NCBI GenBank assembly: GCA_016872725.1
Contig: VGZC01000039.1
Location: forward strand, 1 to 52,928
Direction: 5' to 3'
DNA: 52,928 nucleotides
Source: Planctomycetota bacterium
GTDB lineage: Bacteria > Planctomycetota > Planctomycetia > Pirellulales > Pirellulaceae
This document shows positions 39,559 through 48,163 of this stretch, piece after piece. Within the stretch, counting starts at the first letter, position 1. Every line of letters begins with the position of its first letter. Made by a program: the position numbers and the translations under genes. The notes under the pieces are model-generated. The model worked only from the letters and a program-made list of their open reading frames with translations. It did not search any database and was not told the DNA's origin.

Positions 39559-40764
39559 ATGACCATCTCGACGGGCATCGGTTCGGCTGAAACGGTCGGA
39601 CTCTTCGAACGCCATGTCATTCCGAACTACACCCGCTATCCCGTCAACCTCGTTCGCGGCGAGGGGTCGTTTGTGTGGGACGCCGAAGGTCGTCGCTACG
39701 TCGATCTGTTTCCCGGATGGGGGTGCAATCTGATCGGCCATTGCCCTCCGCGCGTCGTGGCCGCCGTCCAGGACCAGGTCGCCACGCTGATCCATGTCCC
39801 CAATACGTGGCATATGGACGCGCAGGGCCGGTGGGCCGCCATGCTCGCCGAACGCAGCTTCGGAGGCCAGGCGTTTTTCTGCAATTCGGGGGCCGAGGCG
39901 AACGAAGCCGCGATCAAGCTCGCGCGCTTGGCGACCCCGCCCGAACGCTACAAGATCATCACGTTCGAAGGCGGTTTCCACGGCCGAACGCTCGGCGCGC
40001 TCACCGCCACCGCGCAGCCCAAATACCATCAAGGCCTCGGACCGCTCGTCGCCGGATTCGTCTACGCTCCGTTCAATGACCTGGATGCCGTTCGAGCCCG
40101 CGTCGACGGCGAGACGTGCGCGATCCTGATCGAACCCGTGCAGGGGGAAGGCGGTGTGCGACCGGCGACCGAGCCGTTCCTGCGGGGCCTCCGATCGCTC
40201 GCCGACGAGCACGGCCTGATGCTCATCTTCGACGAAGTGCAGACCGGGTGCGGACGATTGGGACACTGGTTCGGCTACCAGCATTTCGGCGTCACGCCCG
40301 ACATCATGACGCTCGCCAAAGCGCTCTGCGGAGGCATCGCGGGCGGAGCCATGTTGGCGAAGCGGGAGGTCGCCGCCGCGATGCGGCCCGGCATGCACGC
40401 GTCGACGTTCGGAGGAAATCCGATCGCGGCCCGCGCCGGCATCGCGACACTCGAAACGATCGAGGAAGACCGCTTGCTCGAACAGGGACTCCGCTTGGGC
40501 GAACGATTCCGATCCCGTTTCGCGGCGATCGCCGATTCGCTCGACCTGATCCGCGACGTGCGCGTTCTGGGCGCGATGATCGGCGTGGAGCTGAACCGGG
40601 ACGGAGGGCCGATCGTGCGGAATTGCCTGGAAAAAGGACTGCTGATCAACTGCACGCAAGGAACCGTGATCCGCCTGCTCCCCGCATTGAATCTGCCCGG
40701 GGAATTGGCGGAGGAAGCGTGCGACATCCTGATCGGCGCGCTCACCGAATACGCGAACTCCTGA
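39559..40764 (+). CDS. argD: acetylornithine aminotransferase
   Basis: PLP enzyme that converts N-acetylglutamate semialdehyde to N-acetylornithine. The 401-residue protein shows [108 protein letters not shown] with the Schiff-base Lys, and [19 protein letters not shown] at 39544-39549 supports ATG 39559. Substrate is chosen by its place between argB and argF; ornithine or succinylornithine variants look alike. Confidence 0.95.
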   Translation: MTISTGIGSAETVGLFERHVIPNYTRYPVNLVRGEGSFVWDAEGRRYVDLFPGWGCNLIGHCPPRVVAAVQDQVATLIHVPNTWHMDAQGRWAAMLAERSFGGQAFFCNSGAEANEAAIKLARLATPPERYKIITFEGGFHGRTLGALTATAQPKYHQGLGPLVAGFVYAPFNDLDAVRARVDGETCAILIEPVQGEGGVRPATEPFLRGLRSLADEHGLMLIFDEVQTGCGRLGHWFGYQHFGVTPDIMTLAKALCGGIAGGAMLAKREVAAAMRPGMHASTFGGNPIAARAGIATLETIEEDRLLEQGLRLGERFRSRFAAIADSLDLIRDVRVLGAMIGVELNRDGGPIVRNCLEKGLLINCTQGTVIRLLPALNLPGELAEEACDILIGALTEYANS

Positions 40765-40862
40765 ATCGGCCGGGCCACCCGTTCCCGTGGACCGTCTCGA
40801 CGGAACCGTTCCCCGACCGTTGCCCCCCCGACCGCGCGACCGTGAACTCGAAAGCGCCTTCC

Positions 40863-41819
40863 ATGCCGACCCGACACTTGCTCTCCCTCATGGATTGCTC
40901 CGCGTCCGACCTCGATGAGATCCTCGTGCTCGCCGAGCGATTGAAGGCGGATTGGAGCGAAGGTCGGCGCGACGCGCTCTTGCCGGGACGCGTCATCGCC
41001 CTCCTTTTTGAAAAGCCGTCGCTCCGCACGCGCGTCAGTTTCGAGGTCGCCATCACCCACCTTGGCGGCAACAGCCTGTTCCTCGGCAAGGACGTGGGAT
41101 GGGGGGAGCGGGAATCGGCGGCCGACTTCGGCCAGGTGCTCGGCCAGTACGTCGACGCCGTCGTTGTCCGTACGCGGTCGCACGCGAGGCTCGTCGAACT
41201 CGCCGCGTACTGCGACGCGCCCGTGGTGAACGGACTTTCCGAGCTGGCCCATCCCTGCCAGGCGCTCGCCGACCTGTTCACGATGCGCGAGGTGTTCGGC
41301 GCGCTCGGCGGACTCAAGTTGGCCTTTGTCGGCGACGCGAACAACGTTGCGCGGAGCCTCGCGGTGGCCTGTGGGCTGGCGGGCGTCGAGTTCGCGTTGG
41401 CCGCGCCGAACGGGTACCGGTTCGAATCCGAGTTCCTTGATCGGCTCGCCGCGAAGTGCCCCGATTCCCGCACGTGGGTCACGGACAAGCCGACCGAGGC
41501 GGCCGAAGGCGCCCATGTCGTTTATACCGATGTGTGGACGAGCATGGGGCAGGAGGAGGAAGAGGCCGATCGGCGGCGCGCTTTCTCCCCGTTCCAGGTC
41601 GACGCCGCCCTGATGCGGGCGGCGCGAGCCGATGCCCGATTCATGCACTGCCTACCGGCGCGAAGGGGCGAGGAAGTGAGCGGCGATGTGATCGATGGCG
41701 ATCAAAGCGTCGTCGTGCCGCAAGCCGCCAATCGGCTCCATCTCCAAAAAGGACTGCTCGCCTGGCTGCTCGGCCCCAATCCGCCCCGCGGCGCGGCCGG
41801 TGTGGGAGGCTCGCCATGA
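40863..41819 (+). CDS. argF: ornithine carbamoyltransferase
   Basis: Makes citrulline from ornithine and carbamoyl phosphate. The 318-residue protein has the carbamoyl-phosphate motif LFEKPSLRTRVSFEVA (SLRTR for the usual STRTR), NGLSELAHPCQALADLFTM, LAFVGDANNVARSL, VVYTDVWTSMGQEEEE and FMHCLPARRGEEVS with the catalytic Cys. ATG 40863 begins the family core; an in-frame GTG at 40842 is possible, with no clear ribosome site for either. Its stop overlaps the rph start (ATGA). Confidence 0.95.
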   Translation: MPTRHLLSLMDCSASDLDEILVLAERLKADWSEGRRDALLPGRVIALLFEKPSLRTRVSFEVAITHLGGNSLFLGKDVGWGERESAADFGQVLGQYVDAVVVRTRSHARLVELAAYCDAPVVNGLSELAHPCQALADLFTMREVFGALGGLKLAFVGDANNVARSLAVACGLAGVEFALAAPNGYRFESEFLDRLAAKCPDSRTWVTDKPTEAAEGAHVVYTDVWTSMGQEEEEADRRRAFSPFQVDAALMRAARADARFMHCLPARRGEEVSGDVIDGDQSVVVPQAANRLHLQKGLLAWLLGPNPPRGAAGVGGSP

Positions 41820-42538
41820 AAGGCCGCGCGGCCACCATCCGCCCCGTTCGGATCAAACGACGGTTCACGCGGTCCGCGCCCGGAAGCGTGCTGTATCAAT
41901 CCGGCGGCACCGTCGTGCTCTGCACGGCGACCGTTGAGCCCGGTGTTCCGGCATGGCTGGCCGGCAAGGGAAAAGGATGGATCACCGCCGAATACAACAT
42001 GCTCCCCGGAAGCACCCAACCGCGCAAAGCGCGTGAACGGAGCGGCAAGATCGACGGCCGCACCACCGAAATCCAGCGATTGATCGGACGCAGCCTGCGC
42101 GCCGTGGCCGACCTGCGGGCGCTCGGCGAACGGGCCATTACCGTCGACTGCGATGTGCTCGAAGCCGACGGCGGGACCCGCACCGCCAGTATCACCGGTG
42201 GCTTCATCGCGCTCGTCGATGCCGTCCATTCGATCCGTGAGGAACTCCCCGATCCCGACCGATATCCGCTTCGCGACAGCGTCGCCGCGATCAGCGTCGG
42301 CCTGGTGGACGGCCGCGTCCGCGTCGACCTCGACTACGCGCTCGACTCCTCGGCCGCCGTCGACATGAACGTCGTCATGACCGGTCGAGGACAATACGTC
42401 GAACTGCAGGGCACGGGCGAAGAGTCGACTTTTGGAGAAGACGAATTGGGAGCCTTCCTGGCCGCCGCTCGAATCGCCGTGGGAGAACTGACCGGCCTCC
42501 AGCGCGAAGCGCTCGGACGCCGATGGCCGTTCGCATGA
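41816..42538 (+). CDS. rph: ribonuclease PH
   Basis: Phosphorolytic 3' exoribonuclease that trims tRNA precursors. The 240-residue protein has VLYQSGGTVVLCTATVE, WITAEYNMLPGSTQPRKARE, GRTTEIQRLIGRSLRA, ITVDCDVLEADGGTRTASIT, GFIALVDA and LDYALDSSAAVDMNVVMTG with the Asp used for metal binding. GGGAGG at 41804-41809 lies inside argF, six bases before the ATG. The coupling of a tRNA-processing enzyme to arginine genes is unexpected. Confidence 0.95.
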   Translation: MKGRAATIRPVRIKRRFTRSAPGSVLYQSGGTVVLCTATVEPGVPAWLAGKGKGWITAEYNMLPGSTQPRKARERSGKIDGRTTEIQRLIGRSLRAVADLRALGERAITVDCDVLEADGGTRTASITGGFIALVDAVHSIREELPDPDRYPLRDSVAAISVGLVDGRVRVDLDYALDSSAAVDMNVVMTGRGQYVELQGTGEESTFGEDELGAFLAAARIAVGELTGLQREALGRRWPFA

Positions 42539-42594
42539 TCGGCCGCCCGTCGAGTCGGCCGCCGCCCGTTCGTTCGCCCATCGGCGTCCGCCCG

Positions 42595-43764
42595 TCATGC
42601 CGCGGCCGAAAGCCCCCGCGAACCGAACGCCGCCACCGCGCGGACCACGGTTTGGATTTCCTGGTCCGACAGCTCCGGAAATATCGGCAGACTCAATACC
42701 TCGTCCGCCGCGAGCTCGGTCGCCGGAAGGTCGCCCCGCTGATAGCCGAGCGGCCGGAAGCACTCCTGGAGATGGAGGGGAACCGGATAATAGATCTCGC
42801 TGCCGACGCCCCGTTCGGCAAGCCACTGTCGGAGCGCGTCGCGGCGACCGCCTCGGACCCGTATCGTGTACTGGTTCCATACGTGCCGCGCGTTGGGTGA
42901 CTCGAAAGGCACCTCGATCCAATCGGCGGCTCCCGCGTGTTCCATGAGCTCGCCGTAACGATGCGCGTTGACGCGGCGCGATTCGGTCCACGCGTCGAGC
43001 CGGCGCAGCTTGACTTCCAGGAGCGCGGCTTGCAGTGTGTCGAGCCGGCTGTTGATGCCCACGTCGCGGTGATAGTAGCGGGGACGCATGCCGTGACTCG
43101 CCAATCGCCGCAACCGATCCGCCAAGGCGTCGTCGTTCGTCGTGAGCATCCCGCCGTCGCCCGCGCCGCCGAGGTTCTTGGTCGGGTAGAAACTCAGACA
43201 GCCCGCCAATCCCCACGAGCCCGCGGGACGGTCGTGCCACGCCGCGCCGATCGCCTGCGCGGCGTCCTCGATCAACGCGATGCCGTGCGTTTGGGCGATG
43301 TCGGCCAACACGTCCATCGGCGCGCATTGACCAAACAGGTGGACCGGAATGATGGCCCGCGTTTCCGACGTGATGGCCTGCTCGACCAGGTCCGGATGCA
43401 CATTGAACGTCTTGGGATCGATATCGACGAAGATCGGCTTCGCGCCAAGTCTCCACACCGCGCTGGCCGTCGCGAAAAACGTAAAGCTCGGCACGATCAC
43501 TTCGTCGCCGGGCCCCACGTCGATCGCCATCAAGGCGAGCAGGATCGCGTCGCTCCCCGACGCGCAGCCGATCGCGTGCCGTGTTCCCGACAAATCGGCG
43601 ACCGCCCGCTCGAGTCGCTCCACGGCGGGCCCGAATAAGAATCGGCCCGAATCGTAGACTTCCTCCCAAGCCCTAAGGACTTCGTCGCGGATCGACCGAT
43701 TGCCCCGGCCGATATCCAAGAGGGGAACCGCCGGCGCCGGCGCCGATCGCTGAGTCGGATTCAT
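42595..43764 (-). CDS. DegT/DnrJ/EryC1-family aminotransferase
   Basis: A 389-residue PLP aminotransferase of the sugar-nucleotide type: VPLLDIGRGNRSIRDEVLRA, GCASGSDAILLALMAIDVGPGDEVIVPSFTF, IPVHLFGQCAPMD, LIEDAAQAIGA, SFYPTKNLGGAGDGG with the Schiff-base Lys, and YYPVPLHLQECF. Relatives make amino sugars for surface polysaccharides. ATG 43764 is chosen because AAGGAGG lies nine bases before it on the minus strand. It converges with rph and has no co-directional partner. A glycosyltransferase at 45687 may belong to the same surface biology. Confidence 0.88.
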   Translation of the reverse strand: MNPTQRSAPAPAVPLLDIGRGNRSIRDEVLRAWEEVYDSGRFLFGPAVERLERAVADLSGTRHAIGCASGSDAILLALMAIDVGPGDEVIVPSFTFFATASAVWRLGAKPIFVDIDPKTFNVHPDLVEQAITSETRAIIPVHLFGQCAPMDVLADIAQTHGIALIEDAAQAIGAAWHDRPAGSWGLAGCLSFYPTKNLGGAGDGGMLTTNDDALADRLRRLASHGMRPRYYHRDVGINSRLDTLQAALLEVKLRRLDAWTESRRVNAHRYGELMEHAGAADWIEVPFESPNARHVWNQYTIRVRGGRRDALRQWLAERGVGSEIYYPVPLHLQECFRPLGYQRGDLPATELAADEVLSLPIFPELSDQEIQTVVRAVAAFGSRGLSAAA

Positions 43765-43851
43765 CGCAGATGGCCTCCTTGCGGATTGCAATGGGGCCGG
43801 GAGGATAAATCGGACGGCCTGTTCCGGTCAATAGCGCGCGGCCGAACGCGT

Positions 43852-44291
43852 CTAGTTTAGGCCCTTGCTGCGATCGTTAACCTGCTGCCGATACTGCTCT
43901 TTCTGATCCGCGGGCCGTAAGCTCCGATCAATCAAAGACGTGGCCTCATCCAAGACCGAAGCCTGCATTTCCAGTAAGCGCGAAGCTGTCTTGACCGGCA
44001 ACCGGCAGTAGGCTTGAGGATTTCAATCAGCGGTTCCGAGGCATATTTCCGCAGAAGGCGCACGCAGAGTTCTGCCGAGCCATCGTATTTCTCTTTTGGG
44101 GAAAGCTCCGCGAGTTGACAAAAATCCTCCTGCCGCAGCTTGCGGCCTTCACGCCGGCAGACCGCGGCGATACCGCTGTCGGCCGAACCCACGAGTTGCT
44201 GATCATGCGCCGACAGTGCGTCGTGCCCCGCCTGCCGCAACAACGCGCTGGCTTCCGCCGGGCGGTTTTCATCGACCTTGAGCCGTACCAT
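43852..44291 (-). pseudogene. DUF5615 toxin start fused to HipA fragments (chimeric remnant)
   Basis: The first 50 codons encode the N-terminus of a DUF5615 PIN-like toxin (KVDENRPAEASALLRQAGHD, IAAVCRREGR), stopping before its catalytic TLDLDFA-like segment. From about residue 51 the same frame reads LRQEDFCQLAELSPKEKYDG, which is HipA kinase-toxin sequence (RLxQEDFCQ-x7-KY). It breaks off after EILKP near 44010. In another frame 44010-43852 reads the HipA C-terminus (LPVKTASRLLEMQASVLDEA, then a LIDRSLRPADQKEQYR segment) to a TAG stop. The HipA middle with its DxHxKN catalytic loop is missing. So one recombination joined two toxins and a deletion removed the active site. It starts one base before the end of the DUF433 gene. 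Confidence 0.75.
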
Positions 44292-44530
44292 CAGGTGGTC
44301 CCAGCGGAAGTCAGGTCGACGGTGCGATCGCGGGCCAGGTCGGCCGCGTACGCTATCGCCGCCTGCACGTCTTCGCGCGTCAGCGGGGGATAACTGGCCA
44401 ACAGTTCGTCCAATTCAAGGCCCGCCGCCAGATTGTCCAGCACCACGGAGACCGTCATTCGCGTGCCCTTGATGCAGGCACTGCCGTGACAGACCGATGG
44501 ATCGACGGCGATGTGTTCTCGCCCGTTCAT
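44291..44530 (-). CDS. DUF433 antitoxin-like protein
   Basis: A 79-residue DUF433 protein: VCHGSACIKGTRMTVSVVLDNL and LDELLASYPPLTREDVQAAI with the typical HTH pattern. In intact loci DUF433 lies upstream of a DUF5615 PIN-like toxin and is regarded as its antitoxin. Here the TGA overlaps the toxin start (TGATG), but the toxin is truncated, so the antitoxin may be an orphan. GGAGA sits five bases before ATG 44530. Confidence 0.85.
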   Translation of the reverse strand: MNGREHIAVDPSVCHGSACIKGTRMTVSVVLDNLAAGLELDELLASYPPLTREDVQAAIAYAADLARDRTVDLTSAGTT

Positions 44531-44750
44531 TACTTTCTCCACGCGCGGGGTGTGGTCTCTCTTGCGCGCGCTTTTCGTGGGGAAATTGTGGAGTCGCGGG
44601 GACGAGCGTGGTCGCGTCAAGCGAGCAAGGGGCGAGGCGGGGGCGGGGTCGCTTCTGGAATCGGCGGCCGGAGTTGGTACATTGGATTAGGGTGTCCTCG
44701 CGACGCGCGACCGGCGGTCGGCCCAACGCGGTGCGCGACCCTCGATCGTC

Positions 44751-44786
44751 GCCGTGAACCGTGTGCTCGCCGTGAACCGTCTGTTC
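44751..44786 (+). repeat. 18-bp tandem repeat before the response regulator
   Basis: GCCGTGAACCGTGTGCTC (44751-44768) is followed by a copy with two changes (44769-44786) and part of a third. It lies in the leader just before the ribosome site of the regulator gene. Confidence 0.85.
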
Positions 44787-44807
44787 ACCGTTGGATGGAG
44801 TTCCGCC

Positions 44808-45701
44808 ATGGCCGCCGTCCTGATCGTGGACGATTCGGAAATCGACCGCCGCGTCGCGGGCGGCCTGTTGGAGGCCGACGCCGATCTGCGGATCGAGTAT
44901 GCGTCGGACGGAGCCGACGCGCTGGCTCGAATTCGCCGGGAAGCCCCCGATCTGGTCGTCACCGACCTGCAGATGCCGAACATGGATGGGCTCGAACTGG
45001 TCAATCAGCTCCACATCGCCTTCCCCCGCGTACCGGTCGTCCTCATGACGGCCCACGGCAGCGAGTCGATCGCCGCCCAAGCCCTCGAGCGGGGCGCTGC
45101 GAGTTACGTTCCCAAGAGCCGACTTGCCCAAAAACTGCACGAGACGATCCGCGACGTGCTGGCCCTATCGAGCGCGAATCGCACGTATGAGCGGCTCATC
45201 GAATGTTCGACGCGGACCCAGTTCGAATTCCGGCTCGACAACGACATGGCGCTCATCGGACCGCTCGTCGACCTCGTTCGCCAGATGGTATCGAGCATGG
45301 GGATCTGCGGACCGTCCGAACAGCTCCAGGTGGGTGTCGCCGTCGAGCAGGCGATTCAGAACGCGATCCATCATGGGAATCTCGAGATGTCGGCGGAGGA
45401 CGCGCGTCGTCCTCGGCCCCAGCGCGACATTCTGGCCGCGCAGCGCCGCACGGCGGAACCCTTCTCGCAGCGTCGCGTGCATGTGGGAATCACCATCACG
45501 AGGGATGAGGCGAGATTCACGATTCGCGACGAAGGTCGCGGGGTTCCGGCGTCCGGGCGACCGGGTCCCGGCGAGCCGCTCGACCCGAACAACCATCGAG
45601 GCCTGACGCTCATGCGGACGTTCATGGACGACGTGGCGTACAACGAGCGCGGCAACGAGGTAACGATGGTCAAGCGTCGGACGCGTTCATCGGCGGACTG
45701 A
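44808..45701 (+). CDS. response regulator with an RsbW-like ATPase output domain
   Basis: A 297-residue protein. Residues 1-120 are a receiver domain: VLIVDDSE (Asp8 and Asp9), VTDLQMPNMDG with the phospho-accepting Asp53, VVLMTAHG with Thr81, and Lys103. Residues about 140-297 resemble an RsbW/SpoIIAB-type HATPase: VGVAVEQAIQNAIHHGN (N box) and FTIRDEGRGVPAS (G1). No PP2C or DNA-binding domain is present, so phosphorylation probably controls a kinase that acts on an anti-anti-sigma partner. ATG 44808 has GGATGGAG at 44792-44799; the frame runs 18 codons further up without support. It overlaps the convergent glycosyltransferase end by 15 bases. Confidence 0.88.
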   Translation: MAAVLIVDDSEIDRRVAGGLLEADADLRIEYASDGADALARIRREAPDLVVTDLQMPNMDGLELVNQLHIAFPRVPVVLMTAHGSESIAAQALERGAASYVPKSRLAQKLHETIRDVLALSSANRTYERLIECSTRTQFEFRLDNDMALIGPLVDLVRQMVSSMGICGPSEQLQVGVAVEQAIQNAIHHGNLEMSAEDARRPRPQRDILAAQRRTAEPFSQRRVHVGITITRDEARFTIRDEGRGVPASGRPGPGEPLDPNNHRGLTLMRTFMDDVAYNERGNEVTMVKRRTRSSAD

Positions 45702-46880
45702 GGATTCGTCGCGGCCGTGACGGCCTTGAACGAGACGTCGCATCAGATCGTCGCACCGACGCGCCGAATCCTCGATCGCGAACTCGGCGGCGACGCGATC
45801 CCGAGCGGCCGCGCCAAGCTGGCATGCGAGATCGGGCACCGAGAAGACCCGGATGACGGCTCGGGCGATCGCGTCGGGGAGTCGGTTTTCGGCGAGCAGA
45901 CCGTGGACGTGGTCGGTGATGAGCCGTTGGTCGCCGGGCGTGCCACCCGCGACGCACGGCACGCCGAAGGCCATGGCTTCGAGCAAACCGTTGGAGACCC
46001 CGGGTCGGGACGACGCGGTGACGAACAGATCGGCCGCGTGCAGGAGATCGTCGACTTCATCGAACGTGCCGGGGAGGAAGACGTTGGTCCGCAGGTCGCG
46101 GTCTCCGATGCGTTGGCGGAGCGGTTCGCGCAGGGGTCCGTCGCCGACGAGCCACAACCGGGCGTCGGGGAACGGGCGGACGACGCGCGCCCACGCGTCC
46201 ACCAGCTCGAAGAGTCCTCGATCGGCGACGAGGGGTCCGATCTGCAGGGCGACGGGGCAGCCGATCGGGGCGTTCAGATCGAAATTGGCATCGGCGAGCG
46301 CGGCGCGCGCCGCCGCGCGCCGCGGAGCTCCGCGCGGTTCGCCGACGGCCGCGCCATCGAGGATCAGGTGGACACGATCGGCGGGATACCCGGCTCCGAC
46401 CAGTTCGTCGCGCGCCCACGGATGGGTCGCGACGATGGCGTCCGCGCGCAGGCATCGCCGGCGCGTTCGCCGTCCGAGCGCGGCTCGCTCCTGCCACGCG
46501 ATGTCTCCGTTCGCGCCGACGTCGCGCGCGCGCAGGATGACGGGAATATCCGCGCGGCGCAGGGCGCCGAGCGCCGCGAAGGCCTCGCCGCGAAGGCCCT
46601 CGACCCACACCGCGTCCCAATCGGGGCGACGGCTCCGCAGCCACCGCGAAAGGGCAAGCCGGTACCGGACGCGCCCCCATCGCGTGCGACCCGCGAACGC
46701 CGGCCGGGAAACGTCGACCGGGCCGTAACGCAGCTCGGTCGGCCACTGCCGCTCGCCAAGCGGCGCGACGATCCGACACGTGACTCCCCGGTCGGCCAGC
46801 GCGAAGGCGAGTCGCGTGAGCGAGCGGACGGATCCTCCAACGAGGGGCCAGAACGTCGGTGCGATCATCGCGATGCGCAT
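45687..46880 (-). CDS. family 4 glycosyltransferase
   Basis: A 397-residue GT-B glycosyltransferase. MRIAMIAPTFWPLVGGSVRS is the N-terminal acceptor loop; VALQIGPLVADRGLFELVDAW and LWLVGDGPL belong to the nucleotide-sugar domain, and SSRPGVSNGLLEAMAFGVPC holds the E-x7-E pair typical of GT4. Donor and acceptor are unknown. ATG 46880 is chosen by the family start; the frame extends 102 codons further as a shadow of hpt. It begins 16 bases inside hpt. Confidence 0.87.
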   Translation of the reverse strand: MRIAMIAPTFWPLVGGSVRSLTRLAFALADRGVTCRIVAPLGERQWPTELRYGPVDVSRPAFAGRTRWGRVRYRLALSRWLRSRRPDWDAVWVEGLRGEAFAALGALRRADIPVILRARDVGANGDIAWQERAALGRRTRRRCLRADAIVATHPWARDELVGAGYPADRVHLILDGAAVGEPRGAPRRAAARAALADANFDLNAPIGCPVALQIGPLVADRGLFELVDAWARVVRPFPDARLWLVGDGPLREPLRQRIGDRDLRTNVFLPGTFDEVDDLLHAADLFVTASSRPGVSNGLLEAMAFGVPCVAGGTPGDQRLITDHVHGLLAENRLPDAIARAVIRVFSVPDLACQLGAAARDRVAAEFAIEDSARRCDDLMRRLVQGRHGRDESSVRR

Positions 46881-47419
46881 GAGCTTGATGGGCCGCCGCC
46901 GGCGGACAGGTCCGACGATTCGAGTTCCGCCACAAACGGAAGATTGCGGTATTGATCCCGATAGTCCAGACCGTAGCCGACGACGAACCGATCGGGAATG
47001 TCGAATCCGACAAAATCGGGTTGCCGATCCACCTCGCACCGATCCTGTTTCCGGAGGAGGACGGCGGAGCGGAGCGACGCGGGCTCGAACGCGTCCATCC
47101 GCCGCATCACTTCGACCAACGTATGGCCCGTATCGAAGATGTCGTCGACGAGCAGCACGTCGCGGCCGCGGATATCGAGCATCCATTCGGCGTTGATCCG
47201 CAGCGCGCCCCGCGAAGTTCCCTCGCGGTAACTGCTCGTCTGCACAAGGCCGACGCGGAGCGGCATCCGGAGCCGGCGGATGAGATCGGCGAGCAGGATC
47301 AGGCTTCCGGTCATGATGCCGACGATGGTGAGCGGCCGATCGCCGTACGCTTCGCCGATCCGCAGCGCCATCCGCGCGACACCCTCGCGCAACGCGTCCT
47401 CGCTCAGCAACGGTTTCAT
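46865..47419 (-). CDS. hpt: hypoxanthine phosphoribosyltransferase
   Basis: Salvages hypoxanthine or guanine with PRPP. The 184-residue protein shows LTIVGIMTGSLILLADLIRRL, VQTSSYREGTSRG and the PRPP loop VLLVDDIFDTGHTL. FVVGYGLDYRDQYRNLPFV binds the purine. Its ATG overlaps the esterase stop (ATGA) and its end overlaps the glycosyltransferase, so these genes are co-translated behind carB. Codon style matches its neighbours. Confidence 0.95.
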   Translation of the reverse strand: MKPLLSEDALREGVARMALRIGEAYGDRPLTIVGIMTGSLILLADLIRRLRMPLRVGLVQTSSYREGTSRGALRINAEWMLDIRGRDVLLVDDIFDTGHTLVEVMRRMDAFEPASLRSAVLLRKQDRCEVDRQPDFVGFDIPDRFVVGYGLDYRDQYRNLPFVAELESSDLSAGGGPSSSCASR

Positions 47420-48144
47420 GCGGGCCCTTTCGGCAAACGGTCGGCCAGGAAGCCGATGGCCCGTTCGGCCATGCGGTCGTAGTACGCGAATCCGTGGCCG
47501 CCGGCCGATGTCTCGAGATCGGCCTCGAACGGGATTCCGAGCGACGCGAGCTTCATGCGGAGCCGGTCGGCGCCGTCCCACCACCGCGTGTCGGCCGGAT
47601 CGCAGCCGAAGAACTGGTGGGCGGGCCAGTGGAGCGGGTGGATCCAGAGCAGGGCCGTATCCTGACGCACCGACTCGGGGTCCGCGTACATCGTCCGCAG
47701 GATCGGGTCGGTGTCCCATCGGATCTGATAATCGATCGCCGGGCTCAGCGCGGCGACGGCGGGAAACAGGCGAGGATATTTGTAGGCCAATCGCAGCGCG
47801 CCCTGACCTCCCATGCTGGTTCCCAGCAGGCCGATCCTCGGCGTCCCACCGTACCGGTCGGCGATCATCGGCACGACATGGTCGAGCAGATGGCGTTCGG
47901 CCGTAACGCGCTCGTCAAACGCGCGGCAAATCCGATCGGTCCACCAGCAGGGCCCGGCGATCGGCGCGACGAGGGGCAGGCCGTGCCGTTCGAGCGACTC
48001 GGTGAAGGCCGGGTGATCGGCGAGTTTTCCGCCGTGGACGCCGTGCAGGTAGAGCACGGAGTGTCGATGCGGATTGCCGCGCGACGGTTCGAACAGATCG
48101 CACGGGTGACCGTTGACGCGGATTTCCCGCCATCCCGCACTCAT
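47416..48144 (-). CDS. alpha/beta hydrolase, esterase D-like
   Basis: A 242-residue serine hydrolase: HSVLYLHGVHGG near the oxyanion loop, IGLLGTSMGGQGALRLAYKY with the nucleophile Ser in GTSMG, and SAGGHGFAYYD with the catalytic His. It looks like the esterase D/putative tributyrin esterase group; substrate unknown. Start is uncertain: ATG 48144 is used here, but a GTG at 48150 with a G-rich stretch before it is also possible. The gap to carB is about 20 bases. Confidence 0.82.
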   Translation of the reverse strand: MSAGWREIRVNGHPCDLFEPSRGNPHRHSVLYLHGVHGGKLADHPAFTESLERHGLPLVAPIAGPCWWTDRICRAFDERVTAERHLLDHVVPMIADRYGGTPRIGLLGTSMGGQGALRLAYKYPRLFPAVAALSPAIDYQIRWDTDPILRTMYADPESVRQDTALLWIHPLHWPAHQFFGCDPADTRWWDGADRLRMKLASLGIPFEADLETSAGGHGFAYYDRMAERAIGFLADRLPKGPA

Positions 48145-48163
48145 GCCCACCCCGCATTTCGAG

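Noticed and set aside
38254-40659. Upstream extension of the glmU-like frame by about 800 codons
   Set aside because: It is antisense to argB and argD; ATG 38253 starts the family core.
43852-44291. Frameshift caused only by a sequencing error in a normal gene
   Set aside because: Correcting the frame would still leave a fusion of DUF5615 to HipA and a missing HipA catalytic middle.
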